A stretch of DNA of 64,000 nt from Alphaproteobacteria bacterium (GCA_009780035.1 WRAU01000006.1:1-64000), one strand, 5' to 3'; shown: positions 53,069 to 63,228, counted from the stretch's first letter. The notes: generated by a model from the letters alone, not told the origin. Made by a program: numbers and translations.

Positions 53069-54450
53069 TACTCTTTTATTACAATCATTTTATGATTAGT
53101 CATTTCCAGCATGGCATGCCCGATACCGCCAATTCCAACCCCGGCAGATCTACGCCCAGCGAACGGCATCCAATCTACACGGAAAGCTGTATGGTCGTTT
53201 ACAATTACCGCGGCTGCATCAAACTCTTTATAGGCTTTGGTTATAACATTAATATTATTGCTGAATATCGCCGACTGAAAAGGCAAATCTAAAGAATTTG
53301 CCCAAGCAATGGCTTCATCTAAATTTTCATAAGCATATAAGCATAATACCGGACCAAAGGTTTCCTCAGTTGATACTTTAGATTGTTTAGATGGCTCTAA
53401 AAATAAAGTTGGCTCAAACATGGTAGCTGAAATTCTTTTGCCGCCGCATAAAACTTTTGCCCCTTCAGCAATAGCCTCATTAACCCAAGATTCAACTCTT
53501 GCAGCTTCTTTTTCAGTAATTAAAGGACCTACATCAGTATTTTCACTTGTGGGATCACCGACCTTAAGTTTTAAAACAGCTTCCGTGATTTTTTTAGACA
53601 TTTCAATAATTATGCTCGAGTGGATATAAACCCGCTTAGACGAAATACAAACCTGCCCGGCATGATAATATGCGCCTTTAACTATGCTTGCTGCCACTTC
53701 GTCCATATTATCGATATTTTTATCAACAATAATCGGAGCTACCCCGCCATGCTCTAGGGCGTATCTTGTGCCAGCATGCAGTTTGTTTCTTAAATACCAG
53801 CCAACTTTTGAAGAACCGATAAAACTGAAGAAGGAAATTCTTGCATCAGCCACTAAAAACTCGGCTACTGAAATATCACAAGGAGCAAAAACGCACCAAT
53901 TTTTATCCAGCCCAGCTTTATGAACTAGATGAACGAATTTTTCACAGGTTAATGCAGTTGAACTGGCAGGCTTAACAATTACCGGACAGCCAACGGCAAT
54001 TGCCGGCACTACCTGATGCACTATTAAATTAAGCGGATGGTTGAAAGCACTAATTGCCAATACCACGCCAATAGGTTCACGAGTGGTAAATGCTAAGCGA
54101 TTTTCTGATGGTTTTGTAAATCCCATAGGAATTTCTTGACCTGCGTAAACAGACATCATTTCTTTAACCGCTAATTTAATGCCGTCAATAGCACGAGCAA
54201 CCTCAATCCGCGCATCTACAAGAGGTTTGCCGCCTTCTTTAGCAATTAGTAAGGCAAACTCTTTAGCTTCTGCAGATACAAGGGCTGCTAGTTTTTCTAA
54301 AATAGCAATTCGTTCATAGTGGGGAAGAGCAGAAGATTTATCGTGTGATAGCTCATAGGCTTTAGCTAAAGCCGCTTCGGCATCTTCTAAGTTAATTTTT
54401 TTAACTGTTCCAACATTAGACCCGTCAAAAGGGGATAAAATATTCAGCAT
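53068..54450 (-). CDS. NAD(P)-dependent aldehyde dehydrogenase
   Basis: 460 aa. Catalytic Cys in YYHAGQVCISSKRVYI, Glu in LEHGGVAPIIV, NAD site FSFIGSSKVGWYL, and TFGPVLCLYAYENLDEAI are all present. The family (COG1012) includes succinate-semialdehyde and lactaldehyde enzymes; the substrate is unclear. The TAG stop lies inside the 122-base inverted repeat, so the C terminus may have been set by that element. Confidence 0.9.
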   Translation of the reverse strand: MLNILSPFDGSNVGTVKKINLEDAEAALAKAYELSHDKSSALPHYERIAILEKLAALVSAEAKEFALLIAKEGGKPLVDARIEVARAIDGIKLAVKEMMSVYAGQEIPMGFTKPSENRLAFTTREPIGVVLAISAFNHPLNLIVHQVVPAIAVGCPVIVKPASSTALTCEKFVHLVHKAGLDKNWCVFAPCDISVAEFLVADARISFFSFIGSSKVGWYLRNKLHAGTRYALEHGGVAPIIVDKNIDNMDEVAASIVKGAYYHAGQVCISSKRVYIHSSIIIEMSKKITEAVLKLKVGDPTSENTDVGPLITEKEAARVESWVNEAIAEGAKVLCGGKRISATMFEPTLFLEPSKQSKVSTEETFGPVLCLYAYENLDEAIAWANSLDLPFQSAIFSNNINVITKAYKEFDAAAVIVNDHTAFRVDWMPFAGRRSAGVGIGGIGHAMLEMTNHKMIVIKE

Positions 54451-54469
54451 TACGAATACTCCTAGTAAA

Positions 54470-54545
54470 AGTTATTATTTTTATTTTCTGCTTTGTTGCC
54501 TTACTGTTTATGTATTATTATATACTTCCATAAAGTTAAGTTTAA
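54470..54545. repeat. weak family Q element, copy 8
   Basis: A CTGCTTTGTTGCCTTACTG...TATGTATTATTATATACTTCC stretch resembles the core of the Q family; the arms are worn. It is in the gap between two minus-strand enzyme genes. Confidence 0.4.
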
Positions 54546-56182
54546 ATTGTTTGTTTATTTTTTAACTCATCTAATAATACCTTTTTATTTTCAGAATAAT
54601 CTATTGGCATATCTATTATATGAACCCCGCCGGCGTTAAAGCATTTTTCTAAAGTTGGAATTAAATCCTCAGTTTTACTAATTCTAACTCCATTAGCTCC
54701 ATAGGCTTGAGCATATTTAACAAAATCTGGATTATTAAAAGTTAATCCAAAATCTTGAAGATTCATGCCCATTTGCTTCCACCGTATCATGCCGTAAGCG
54801 TTATCATTTAAAATCATAACCACAAGATTCAAGTTCAAGCGCACAGCAGTTTCTAGTTCTTGAGAGTTCATCATAAATCCGCCGTCCCCAACAACAGCCA
54901 AAACTTTCTTATTAGGATAAATTCTTGCTGCCTCCATGGCTGAAGGCAATCCTGCCCCCATCGTGGCAAGGGCATTATCAAGCATCAAAGAATTAGGATG
55001 ATAGCAAAGATAGTTTCTGGCAAACCATAGTTTATACATGCCATTATCAAGCAGAACATAGTCGTCTTTCATAACTTTATTAACATCTCGCACTAATCTT
55101 TCCGGCTTTATAGGAAACCCATTATCTTTATCATGCGCCGCAATATGATTTAAAATAAAATCACGCACTTTATAAGCATAAGAAAAATCTTGATGGCAGC
55201 TTCCTAAAGCGTTGCCAAGCATCTCTACAGAATTGCCAATATCTCCTAGCACCTCTAAAGCAGGGAAGTAAATGTTATCAAGAATTGCTGAGGTATAGTT
55301 GATATGAATAACCGGTGTAGAATTTTTTTCCATAAAAAAAGCTGGTTTTTCTATAACATCTACACCTATGCTTATAATTAAATCGGATTGTTTAATTTCA
55401 TCATGGATGTAATCTCCCGAGGAAAGGGCAGCAGTCCCGATAAAATGAGGGTTATCTTCAGCCACCACTCCTTTTCCCATCTGCGTATTAAAAAAAGGCA
55501 GCCCGGTAGTATTAATAAAATTGGTAATCTCTGCGGATACATTACCGCGGTTTCCAGCTGCTCCAATTAACACTAAAGGAAATTTTGCTTTTTTTATAAG
55601 CGCAGCAGCTTTAGCAATAGCCTTAGGATTTGCACTAGGGTAAAAAGTTTCCAATTTTGGCAAACCCAAAGGTGTATCTTTCTCACATTCTTGCGCGGAT
55701 ACATCTTCCGGAAACTCTATATGAACGCAGCCGGGCTTTTCTTCCAAGGCAATTTTTATAGCCTCGCACAAGGTAGAACTAACCATAGCGGCATCAACAA
55801 TCTGTTTAGAGTATTTACATAACGGTTTCATCATTGCTACTACATCAATAATTTGAAACAACCCTTGCTTAGATTTTTTAATAGGTTTTTGCCCGGTAAT
55901 TAATAATAGCGGAAAGCCGCCAAGATTAGCATAGGCAGCGGCAGTTGTAAAGTTGGTTGCTCCTGGTCCTAATGTAGATATAGCCACGCCAATTTTTCCG
56001 GTCATTCTGCCATAAGTAGCTGCCATAAAAGCCGCTCCTTGTTCGTGGCGGGTTAAAATCAATTTTATTTTTGATTTTCTTAAAGCCTCTAAAAGATCTA
56101 AATTTTCTTCACCGGGAATGCCATAAACTACTTCAACGCCATTTTCTTCTAAAATACGGACAAATAAATCAGATGCGTTCAT
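54542..56182 (-). CDS. acetolactate synthase-like TPP enzyme
   Basis: 546 aa. The TPP-activating Glu is in LTRHEQGAAFMAATYGR near 50, the central FAD/linker domain is present, and the TPP-binding motif is GDGGFMMNSQELETAVRLNLNLVVMILND. FHBIC features such as KQGLFQIIDVVAMMKPLCKYSKQI fit AlsS/IlvB-like enzymes. There is no small regulatory subunit next door, so a catabolic role making acetolactate is likelier than Ile/Val synthesis. Confidence 0.85.
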   Translation of the reverse strand: MNASDLFVRILEENGVEVVYGIPGEENLDLLEALRKSKIKLILTRHEQGAAFMAATYGRMTGKIGVAISTLGPGATNFTTAAAYANLGGFPLLLITGQKPIKKSKQGLFQIIDVVAMMKPLCKYSKQIVDAAMVSSTLCEAIKIALEEKPGCVHIEFPEDVSAQECEKDTPLGLPKLETFYPSANPKAIAKAAALIKKAKFPLVLIGAAGNRGNVSAEITNFINTTGLPFFNTQMGKGVVAEDNPHFIGTAALSSGDYIHDEIKQSDLIISIGVDVIEKPAFFMEKNSTPVIHINYTSAILDNIYFPALEVLGDIGNSVEMLGNALGSCHQDFSYAYKVRDFILNHIAAHDKDNGFPIKPERLVRDVNKVMKDDYVLLDNGMYKLWFARNYLCYHPNSLMLDNALATMGAGLPSAMEAARIYPNKKVLAVVGDGGFMMNSQELETAVRLNLNLVVMILNDNAYGMIRWKQMGMNLQDFGLTFNNPDFVKYAQAYGANGVRISKTEDLIPTLEKCFNAGGVHIIDMPIDYSENKKVLLDELKNKQTI

Positions 56183-56221
56183 TAAAAAAATCTCCTTATT
56201 TTAAAAACTAAGGTGATTATA

Positions 56222-56242
56222 TACCGTCAAGCACGGCATGAC
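56222..56242. repeat. partial P-family palindrome
   Basis: TACCGTCAAGCACGGCATGACG; a short worn copy between the two enzyme genes. Confidence 0.35.
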
Positions 56243-56280
56243 GATTGGTCTGTTATGTATATAATCGCCAAAACTAAATA

Positions 56281-57543
56281 TTAATTAAATTCGGTAAATT
56301 TTGCCTTAAGTGAAGATTCAATTCTGCTTAATGCAAGCGCATAGGCAGCTGAGCGGCAGCTTACCTTATTTGCTTCTTTTAATTTCCAAACATTATTAAA
56401 GGCTTTAGTCATAATTTTTGTTAATTTTTCCTGCACCTCTGCTTCTTCCCAATAATAGTAAGATAAGTTCTGCAGCCATTCAAAATAACTAACCACTACA
56501 CCGCCGGCATTAACTAAAACATCTGGCATTACTACAATTCCTGCCTCCTCTAAAATAGGATTGGCTTCAGGGGCAACCGGTCCGTTAGCAGCTTCTACAA
56601 TATATTTAGCTTTAATTTTAGCTGCATTTTTAGCAGTAATTACATTTTCTATTGCTGCCGGCAATAAAATATCAATATTTAGTTCTAACAGCTCGCTATT
56701 GCTGATAGCTTTTGCTCCTGCTGAAACCGAGATAATTTCTTTTACAGAAGTTCCTTTTTTAGCAGTTTTCAGTGCTTCAAAAATTGCCGGAATATTTAAG
56801 CCGCTTTCAGCATAGATTGCTCCGTCAACATCAGATATTGCCATAATTTTATATCCTAATTCATGCAGGAATTTTGTTAAATAATAGCCGACATTACCCA
56901 GCCCTTGAATAGCTACAGATGTAGCAGAGGGTGCTTTGCCGATTTTTTCGCTTAATAGCTTTGTAATAATAGATGCTCCAAATCCTGTTGCCTCAGTTCT
57001 AAATAAACTGCCGCCTAAAGCAACCGGTTTACCTGTAAAAGTTCCCGGAGATTTTATACGGTTTATGGTATTATATTCATCAGTCATCCAAGACATTACC
57101 TGCGGATTCGTTCCTAAATCGGGGGCGGGAATATCAGTTTTTTCGCCAATGGAATCAAAAATTGCCCGCACATAGCCGCGGCTGATTCGCTCAAGCTCGC
57201 CCATTGATACAGATCTGGCATCTACAATAACTCCGCCTTTGCCTCCGCCATAAGGAAGCCCTACAAGAGAATTTTTTACCATCATCCATAAACCTAAACT
57301 ATTAACCTCATCAGCATTAACATCTTGATGAAAGCGAATCCCACCTTTAGCAGGACCTAAAATTGTGCTGTAACGGCTGCGGTAGCCTTTAAAAATTTTT
57401 ATTTTTCCATTATCCATTTTTACTGGAAAGCTAACATCAGTTAGAAGCTCTGGCTGGCTTAAAAAATCTAAAATTTCAGGTTTAATTCCCGATTCTTTGC
57501 CTAATTTATTTAGCAGCTGGACGGTATCGTTAAAAATACTCAT
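56281..57543 (-). CDS. glutamate dehydrogenase
   Basis: 420 aa, the hexameric Glu/Leu/Phe/Val dehydrogenase length. Catalytic region KGGIRFHQDVNADEV and PYGGGKGGVIVDAR, NAD loop VAIQGLGNVGYYLTKFL and DVLVNAGGVVVSYFEW are all clear. It links glutamate with 2-oxoglutarate; with the symporter divergently placed upstream, glutamate catabolism is a fair inference. Confidence 0.93.
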   Translation of the reverse strand: MSIFNDTVQLLNKLGKESGIKPEILDFLSQPELLTDVSFPVKMDNGKIKIFKGYRSRYSTILGPAKGGIRFHQDVNADEVNSLGLWMMVKNSLVGLPYGGGKGGVIVDARSVSMGELERISRGYVRAIFDSIGEKTDIPAPDLGTNPQVMSWMTDEYNTINRIKSPGTFTGKPVALGGSLFRTEATGFGASIITKLLSEKIGKAPSATSVAIQGLGNVGYYLTKFLHELGYKIMAISDVDGAIYAESGLNIPAIFEALKTAKKGTSVKEIISVSAGAKAISNSELLELNIDILLPAAIENVITAKNAAKIKAKYIVEAANGPVAPEANPILEEAGIVVMPDVLVNAGGVVVSYFEWLQNLSYYYWEEAEVQEKLTKIMTKAFNNVWKLKEANKVSCRSAAYALALSRIESSLKAKFTEFN

Positions 57544-57723
57544 TATATATTCCTTTAATTTTAACTATTAATTATTTTATCATTAAATAACTTTAATAAC
57601 TACCTCAATAATTAATAATATATTACCTTAAAGCACATAAGTCAACATATTTTCATAAAGAAAATTGATTTTTATCAAATTTTTTGCTAACATTTTTTAT
57701 AGTTTTTAAATAGGAGGTTTGTT

Positions 57724-58992
57724 ATGAAGTTAACGATGACAAAAAAAGTGATTCTAGCATTAATTCTTGCTGTTTTATTTAGTGCGCTGCTTATTTTTAT
57801 AAGAAACGATTATCCAACCGTATATAATGTTAGCGTCAGCTTAGCTAATATGGTGGGGACAATCTTTTTAAGATTATTAAAGCTGGTAATTGTTCCAATT
57901 ATAATATTCTCTTTAATGAATGGGATAGTTAATCTAAATAGCTTATCTTCTCTGAAATCTTTAGGGTTAAAAACCATCGGGATATTTTTTATAACTATGT
58001 CTATGGCTTTATTTTTATCTATTACCATAAGCTATAATTTAAGAGCAGGAGCATCATACAGCTCAGAACAGTTTCATACGGTGGCAAAAGCGGTAACTAA
58101 TGCTAATCCTCCATCTCTTACTGAGAATATCATAACTCTATTTCCAGATAATATAATATCGCCGATGCTTAACAACAATATGTTGCAGCTAGTGTTTATT
58201 GCTATTGTTTTTGCAGTGGCTATTTTAGGGCTTGAAGATAAAAAAAGACAGCCTCTTGTGCAAGGTATAAACAACTTAGAAACTGTAGTTATTGGAGTAA
58301 TTTCCATGATTATGAAGCTAACTCCCTATGGGGTATTTGCGCTATTGACTAAAACTTTAGCCACTCAGGGTTTTGCTTTGCTGGGAGCTATGGTGGAGTA
58401 TGCTTTAATTATGTTCTTAGTGATGCTTGTGCATTTCTTAATAGTTTATATTCCGCTTATTAAGTATTCTGGAGCACATCTTTTTACTTTCTTAAAAAAA
58501 TCCTTTCCAGCCTTAGCCGTGGCTTTTTCTACCAGCAGCTCAAGTGCAACCCTTCCTGTGGCTATGAAAGTAGCTGAAGGGAGCTTAGGGGCTAAAAAAA
58601 CTTATGTCAGCTTTGTGCTGCCGATGGGAACTACAATTAATATGAATGCAACGGCAATTATGCAAGGGCTGGCAGTAGTTTTTTTGGCAAATATCTATGG
58701 AGTTCATATGAGCTTATACGATTTAATAGGCGCAGCAGCGCTGGCGCTTATGGCAACGGTAGGGGCAGCAGGGATTCCCGGCAGCGGTCTTATTACCCTA
58801 ACTATAGTTTTATTGCAGTATGGAATTCCTATAGAGGGCATTGGCATTATTATCGGTATTGATAGACTAATGGAAATGTTTCGGACTCTTATGAATATTT
58901 TAGGTGATATAATTGCAACGGTAATTGTAGCAAAATCTGAAAAAGGTCTTGACTTAACAATATTGAATGATAAGAATATTAAATCTATGTAA
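57724..58992 (+). CDS. dicarboxylate/amino acid:cation symporter (DAACS, GltP/DctA type)
   Basis: 422 aa with eight helices and two re-entrant hairpins. The Ser-rich HP1 AFSTSSSSATLP, the NMNATAIMQG segment (helix 7), AAGIPGSGLITLT (HP2) and GIDRLMEMFRTLMNILGD (helix 8) match glutamate/aspartate or C4-dicarboxylate carriers. ATG behind AGGAGG. It shares an upstream region with glutamate dehydrogenase. Confidence 0.92.
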   Translation: MKLTMTKKVILALILAVLFSALLIFIRNDYPTVYNVSVSLANMVGTIFLRLLKLVIVPIIIFSLMNGIVNLNSLSSLKSLGLKTIGIFFITMSMALFLSITISYNLRAGASYSSEQFHTVAKAVTNANPPSLTENIITLFPDNIISPMLNNNMLQLVFIAIVFAVAILGLEDKKRQPLVQGINNLETVVIGVISMIMKLTPYGVFALLTKTLATQGFALLGAMVEYALIMFLVMLVHFLIVYIPLIKYSGAHLFTFLKKSFPALAVAFSTSSSSATLPVAMKVAEGSLGAKKTYVSFVLPMGTTINMNATAIMQGLAVVFLANIYGVHMSLYDLIGAAALALMATVGAAGIPGSGLITLTIVLLQYGIPIEGIGIIIGIDRLMEMFRTLMNILGDIIATVIVAKSEKGLDLTILNDKNIKSM

Positions 58993-59042
58993 GTTTTATT
59001 TACAAAATATTTAATTAAATATATACTATACTTTAGTATTTT

Positions 59043-59093
59043 GTTTTTTATCTTAATGCTTTGGTGTTGAACCAAATCACTAAGATAAAAAAC
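59043..59093. terminator. hairpin terminator after the symporter gene
   Basis: 13-bp perfect stem GTTTTTTATCTTA/TAAGATAAAAAAC with an inner TTGGT/ACCAA stem. T and A runs on both sides suit either strand. Confidence 0.75.
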
Positions 59094-59140
59094 TTAAAAT
59101 TTTATGAAATTATTACAAGAATTAGTTAGGATTTCTTTAC

Positions 59141-60760
59141 ATGGTTTATAGTTATCTAAATAGAGCTATGCAATGCTTATGTGTGTTTTTTATAGTTTTT
59201 TTAGTGCTGGTTAATTCTTCAATTGCCGCAACTAAGGAAGAAGAAGAAAAATCTTTGGTAGCTATGGAAGTTTTTAATAAATTTAGAGATGTTGCCGCCA
59301 ACCAAGGAGATATTGATTTTTTCATGGATGGAAGAGACAGCACAAGAATGAGCATATCTTCAGCGGGAAATATTTATAAAATTAAATATGCTCCCACATC
59401 TTTCTTAGATATTACTATGGATTATGATAGAAGTAATTCCCAAATTACCAGCGGCACTATTCAAAGCCGGTTGCTTGATACTCCTGAGAAAATTGAGTTC
59501 TATCGTAATAATTTCTTAATTCTTGCAAAACTTATTGACAATAAACTTAGCACAGCAACTTTTAATAATATCTTTAAAGGTTTCGATCTCAACAAGGTGC
59601 GGAACGAACCTAGATTTTTTATTTCAGTCATTAATAATGATTATTTTTATAACATAGATGCTTATTCCAGAAAAACTCAAATTTTTACCGTAAAAATTAG
59701 AAAAAGCAACAAAATAGATAACGAAGAAATTAATCTTGCTAAAGATATGCGGGATAACTTTAACAATGCTTTAGCGGCACTGGGTAAAAGCCCGCAATGG
59801 GTTTATCCTGAGGTGGTTAGATCTACTTTAAAAATAAGAAATTTGTTTTTTTATTCTTCAGCAAATATCTCAATGAATGTTGTAGCGGAAATGGGTTTTC
59901 TTGGGTCAACGCCAATTTCTGGCAGTGCTGTATATGAAAGCCAAAAAGCCAATGACAGCAAACAGGAAGATTTTAGCAGAGATTCTTTAATTTTAATTCT
60001 GCTTACCAATCCTAAATTAAGCGCAGATGAAGCTAAAGGCATACTTAACAATTTTAATATAGCCGACAGCATTAATAACCTTAAATATTATAAATCTGTG
60101 CCTAGCAAAACAAATGTTTATACGCTTTCTTATATCAAGGGCAAGCTAACTTTTGCCGTTGATGTTAGAAATGCTGAATATGACAGAAAAGCTAGAATTG
60201 AATCACTCATTCAGAAATCTTATAATAGCATAATTACGGAATTTAATTTAGATGGAGCTGTCCAACCCTTAACTGCGCAAGATTTAACCATTTATATTTT
60301 AAATAAGCAGAATGTTGTGGTATTCCGTCCAGCACCTTTATTGCTGTTTAGAGTGTATCTTGATGATGCCAGCGACAGTATTTTGCGAATCAATATTGTT
60401 ATACCTAAAGTAGCTGTGGATAAAAACTTGGAATTACAGAAGAATAACTCTCTTATTGCTATCGGTATGTTAAACCCAAGTGCTACACGCAATGATGCGG
60501 AAGAAATTTTTAACTATTTAAAAAATGCTTATGGTGCAGTTGAAACTAGAGTAGTGGGAGACTTTAGGTTTAAAAGGTGCACTTATAAAGACGAAACTTT
60601 AGTTTTTTCTAAATATGATGCTAAAGAAGTTTTTGACGATAATAGTCAAATAAAAGACAGCGCTAATGCTGCGGCTTATAATCCTAACTTATTATATGAA
60701 CCGGAAACTACTTCACCTTCAGGAACTGTAATAGCAAAACCGCAGCCGCTATGCTATTAA
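59141..60760 (+). CDS. secreted hypothetical protein
   Basis: 539 aa with a signal peptide (MVYSYLNRAMQCLCVFFIVFLVLVNSSIA). The body is alpha/beta with about four similar blocks, each ending near an 'EEIFNYLKNAYG' or 'EAKGILNNFN'-type helix (LSADEAKGILNNFN; TRNDAEEIFNYLKN), suggesting internal repeats. Only one Trp (TGG). No family recognised; likely periplasmic. Confidence 0.55.
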   Translation: MVYSYLNRAMQCLCVFFIVFLVLVNSSIAATKEEEEKSLVAMEVFNKFRDVAANQGDIDFFMDGRDSTRMSISSAGNIYKIKYAPTSFLDITMDYDRSNSQITSGTIQSRLLDTPEKIEFYRNNFLILAKLIDNKLSTATFNNIFKGFDLNKVRNEPRFFISVINNDYFYNIDAYSRKTQIFTVKIRKSNKIDNEEINLAKDMRDNFNNALAALGKSPQWVYPEVVRSTLKIRNLFFYSSANISMNVVAEMGFLGSTPISGSAVYESQKANDSKQEDFSRDSLILILLTNPKLSADEAKGILNNFNIADSINNLKYYKSVPSKTNVYTLSYIKGKLTFAVDVRNAEYDRKARIESLIQKSYNSIITEFNLDGAVQPLTAQDLTIYILNKQNVVVFRPAPLLLFRVYLDDASDSILRINIVIPKVAVDKNLELQKNNSLIAIGMLNPSATRNDAEEIFNYLKNAYGAVETRVVGDFRFKRCTYKDETLVFSKYDAKEVFDDNSQIKDSANAAAYNPNLLYEPETTSPSGTVIAKPQPLCY

Positions 60761-60801
60761 AACTGCTGGCATTTTAAATTAGGTTTAGTGTATAATTTAC
60801 G

Positions 60802-60838
60802 CAAAGGCATTCACATAAATTTATGTGTTTTGCCTTTG
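60802..60838. terminator. long perfect-looking palindrome after the secreted protein gene
   Basis: Outer CAAAGGCA/TGCCTTTG and inner CACATAAA/TTTATGTG stems. No T run follows, so its role is uncertain. Confidence 0.5.
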
Positions 60839-60891
60839 TTGGTGTTGAAGAGTAATTAAGATTTTTTGTATGTTGTTTATGGTTATTAAAA

Positions 60892-61559
60892 ATGTCTGTT
60901 AAATATTTAGGTGCCTTTTTTATAGTTTTTTCTTTTTTGAATTTAGGTGCAAATCTTTTTGCTAATGACAAAGAAACCCAAACTTCTTTCTTTCAAACAG
61001 CAAGTTCAATAAAAGATGAATTCGGAGATAATGAAGCTGAAGGCTGGCTGAATAATTATAATAGAAGCGAAGCAAGATTTCAGTATAGTTTTAAAGATAA
61101 AGAGTCGTTAAAACTTTCTTGCTTTGAACAATTCCAAGAGGCAGCAATTAAAATTTCATTTTTAGATTTGGCAGATCGGCTTAAAGTAGAAGATTTTGGA
61201 GTTTTAGAAGATTTCAAAATTCAATATCAGCCAATACAGAATGTTATTACAAAATTTATTGTAAATCCTTATAATAAAACAATTAATGAAGCATCAATTG
61301 TGGTTGACTTAAGCAATGCTAACAGCTATCAGTCAGAGACTTTAAAAATTTCGGCATTTTGACAGAAATTGTAATAGGCATGGTAAATATTGATATTACT
61401 AAGCATGATGTTATTGATATCCACACAAAAGTTTATGATATGCACGAAGTTTTTTATAATCATGCCTATAGGAATAATTTTATCAAAGGCGGCATTATGT
61501 ATTCAACATTTTTTATAGGAGATTCTCTTGTTTTTACAGCTTCAAAACTAAACACATAA
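60892..61559 (+). pseudogene. secreted hypothetical protein split by a frameshift
   Basis: The first frame (60892-61362) codes for a signal peptide and 130 residues ending LKISAF; the second frame (61359-61559) continues naturally with TEIVIGMVNIDITKHDV to TAA. One more T in the ATTTTG run would join them into about 221 aa. This is the only place outside the tail cluster where a TGA ends a gene-like frame, and a one-base deletion explains it better. Either a recent mutation, a sequencing error or slippage. Confidence 0.55.
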
Positions 61560-61648
61560 GATATTTGCAATTTAGTATATATAATGCTATATTACAACAG
61601 CAAGTAATAATTATTTAAAATAAATAAACAAATAAATAAGGAGTAATT

Positions 61649-61933
61649 ATGAAAACACTGCTGTTAGCAATGCTATTACTTATAGCATTCATACCTATAA
61701 TTAAATCTAATGCGAATCAATCACAAAGAATAACAATAATAAGCAAACATTATTTACATGTAAAAAATCCATTGGCAGCACCTTTGCAAGAAGAGATGAA
61801 CAGAAGATATATCAAGACCAATAATTGTAATTATATAGAAGAATTGAATACAATTATGTGCTCTGCAAAATTGCGTCCGGTTATCACTCAAGCAAGAAAA
61901 CCAGGATATCCAATGACAAGACCTATTCATTAA
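61649..61933 (+). CDS. small secreted hypothetical protein
   Basis: 94 aa with a signal peptide (MKTLLLAMLLLIAFIPIIKSNA). Mature part is basic with two Cys (TNNCNYIEELNTIMCSAKL) spaced for a disulphide. ATG behind AAGGAGTAATT. No family recognised. Confidence 0.55.
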   Translation: MKTLLLAMLLLIAFIPIIKSNANQSQRITIISKHYLHVKNPLAAPLQEEMNRRYIKTNNCNYIEELNTIMCSAKLRPVITQARKPGYPMTRPIH

Positions 61934-61995
61934 AAAAAACAAATGTAGAATCAAGATATTAGGTTATATTTTAATAGTTTTGCTCTATTGTCATA

Positions 61996-63228
61996 TTATT
62001 TTTTGCCTAGTTTTATCCAACTCTTGATAATTTCAAGATATTCTTCTTTCGTTTTTATAGGATACTGCCAGAATATTGCATAGATTTTTCTTAGATATTC
62101 TCCAATATCAGTGCCGCTTAAACCAATGCCTATTAAGTCTTTACCGTTTACAGGAAATTCAATTTTAGATTTTTCTCTTAGCTTATTAATTATTTCAATG
62201 TAGTGAATTTTATTATAAGATTCGCCGGCAGCATTAATAATTAAAGCATTTATAATATTTTCATAGCCATAATGTAAAATTAATTCACAAATTTCACCAT
62301 AGCTTACAACACTGTATTGGTTAATAAAATTCTTCAATTGCACAGTATTTTTAACGGCAGTTAGATCCGTTTTTTTTAAAAGAAACCTGCCGGCATCAAG
62401 CGGATTATTTAAAATATAGGCTGCCCGTAAAATTAGATTGGGTTCAAGATTAAAAACTTTCTCAATTGCAATAATATTTTCAAACTTAATTATAGAATAT
62501 CTGTCTGCCGCAAATAAATGGTTAAAAACCTCATACTCAAGCATTAAATTAAGAGTTTTTGATGGATTAGGGTGGCAGAGTATTTTCAGAAATTCTTGAG
62601 AAACTCGTTCAATCGATAAGGCAGTTAAGTGCGGCGAGAGATATTTAATAATTTCTAAAGTAGATTTATCAATATTATCAGCAAAAAAACAAAAAAAACG
62701 AAAATATCTAAGAATTCTAAGATAATCTTCGTTTATCCTATCCCGCGTATTACCTATAAAATTAATTCTGCGGTTGATTAAATCATTCAACCCATTATGA
62801 TAATCATAAAATTCTTCTGTGATTGGATTAAAATAAAGGGCGTTAAAAGTAAAATCCCGCCGCTGTGAATCCATGTAAAAATCATCAGTCCACTCTACAG
62901 CAGCCCGGCGTCCATCAGTTGCAATATCTTTACGCAATGTGGTAATTTCAAAATGCTGATCTTTTATTACCGTAGCAATAGTTCCATGATTAATTCCAAC
63001 GGGAATAACCGGCAGTCCAAAATTTTTTAGCAGCGCAATATTTTCATTAGGAGTGTTGCTTGAGGCTATATCTATATCAGTAAAAGATTTTTTAATTATA
63101 GAATCCCTAATGCAGCCGCCTACAAAAGAAAATTTATGATTGTGTCCGCTTGCAAGGGCGGCGGCTAAAGTTTTAACTGCAGGCTTTTTAAGCCAAGGAA
63201 AAGTTTTTTTAGGGTTAGTGTTTAGCAT
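61996..63228 (-). CDS. cca: CCA tRNA nucleotidyltransferase/poly(A) polymerase family
   Basis: 410 aa, class II. The catalytic site is FVGGCIRDSIIKKSFTDIDIAS, with GG and the DxD pair; DFTFNALYFNPITEEFYDY and EDYLRILRYFRFF follow, and ERVSQEFLKIL is the nucleotide-choosing region. All tRNAs in the window already encode CCA, so it is a repair enzyme here. Stop is TAA. Confidence 0.93.
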   Translation of the reverse strand: MLNTNPKKTFPWLKKPAVKTLAAALASGHNHKFSFVGGCIRDSIIKKSFTDIDIASSNTPNENIALLKNFGLPVIPVGINHGTIATVIKDQHFEITTLRKDIATDGRRAAVEWTDDFYMDSQRRDFTFNALYFNPITEEFYDYHNGLNDLINRRINFIGNTRDRINEDYLRILRYFRFFCFFADNIDKSTLEIIKYLSPHLTALSIERVSQEFLKILCHPNPSKTLNLMLEYEVFNHLFAADRYSIIKFENIIAIEKVFNLEPNLILRAAYILNNPLDAGRFLLKKTDLTAVKNTVQLKNFINQYSVVSYGEICELILHYGYENIINALIINAAGESYNKIHYIEIINKLREKSKIEFPVNGKDLIGIGLSGTDIGEYLRKIYAIFWQYPIKTKEEYLEIIKSWIKLGKK

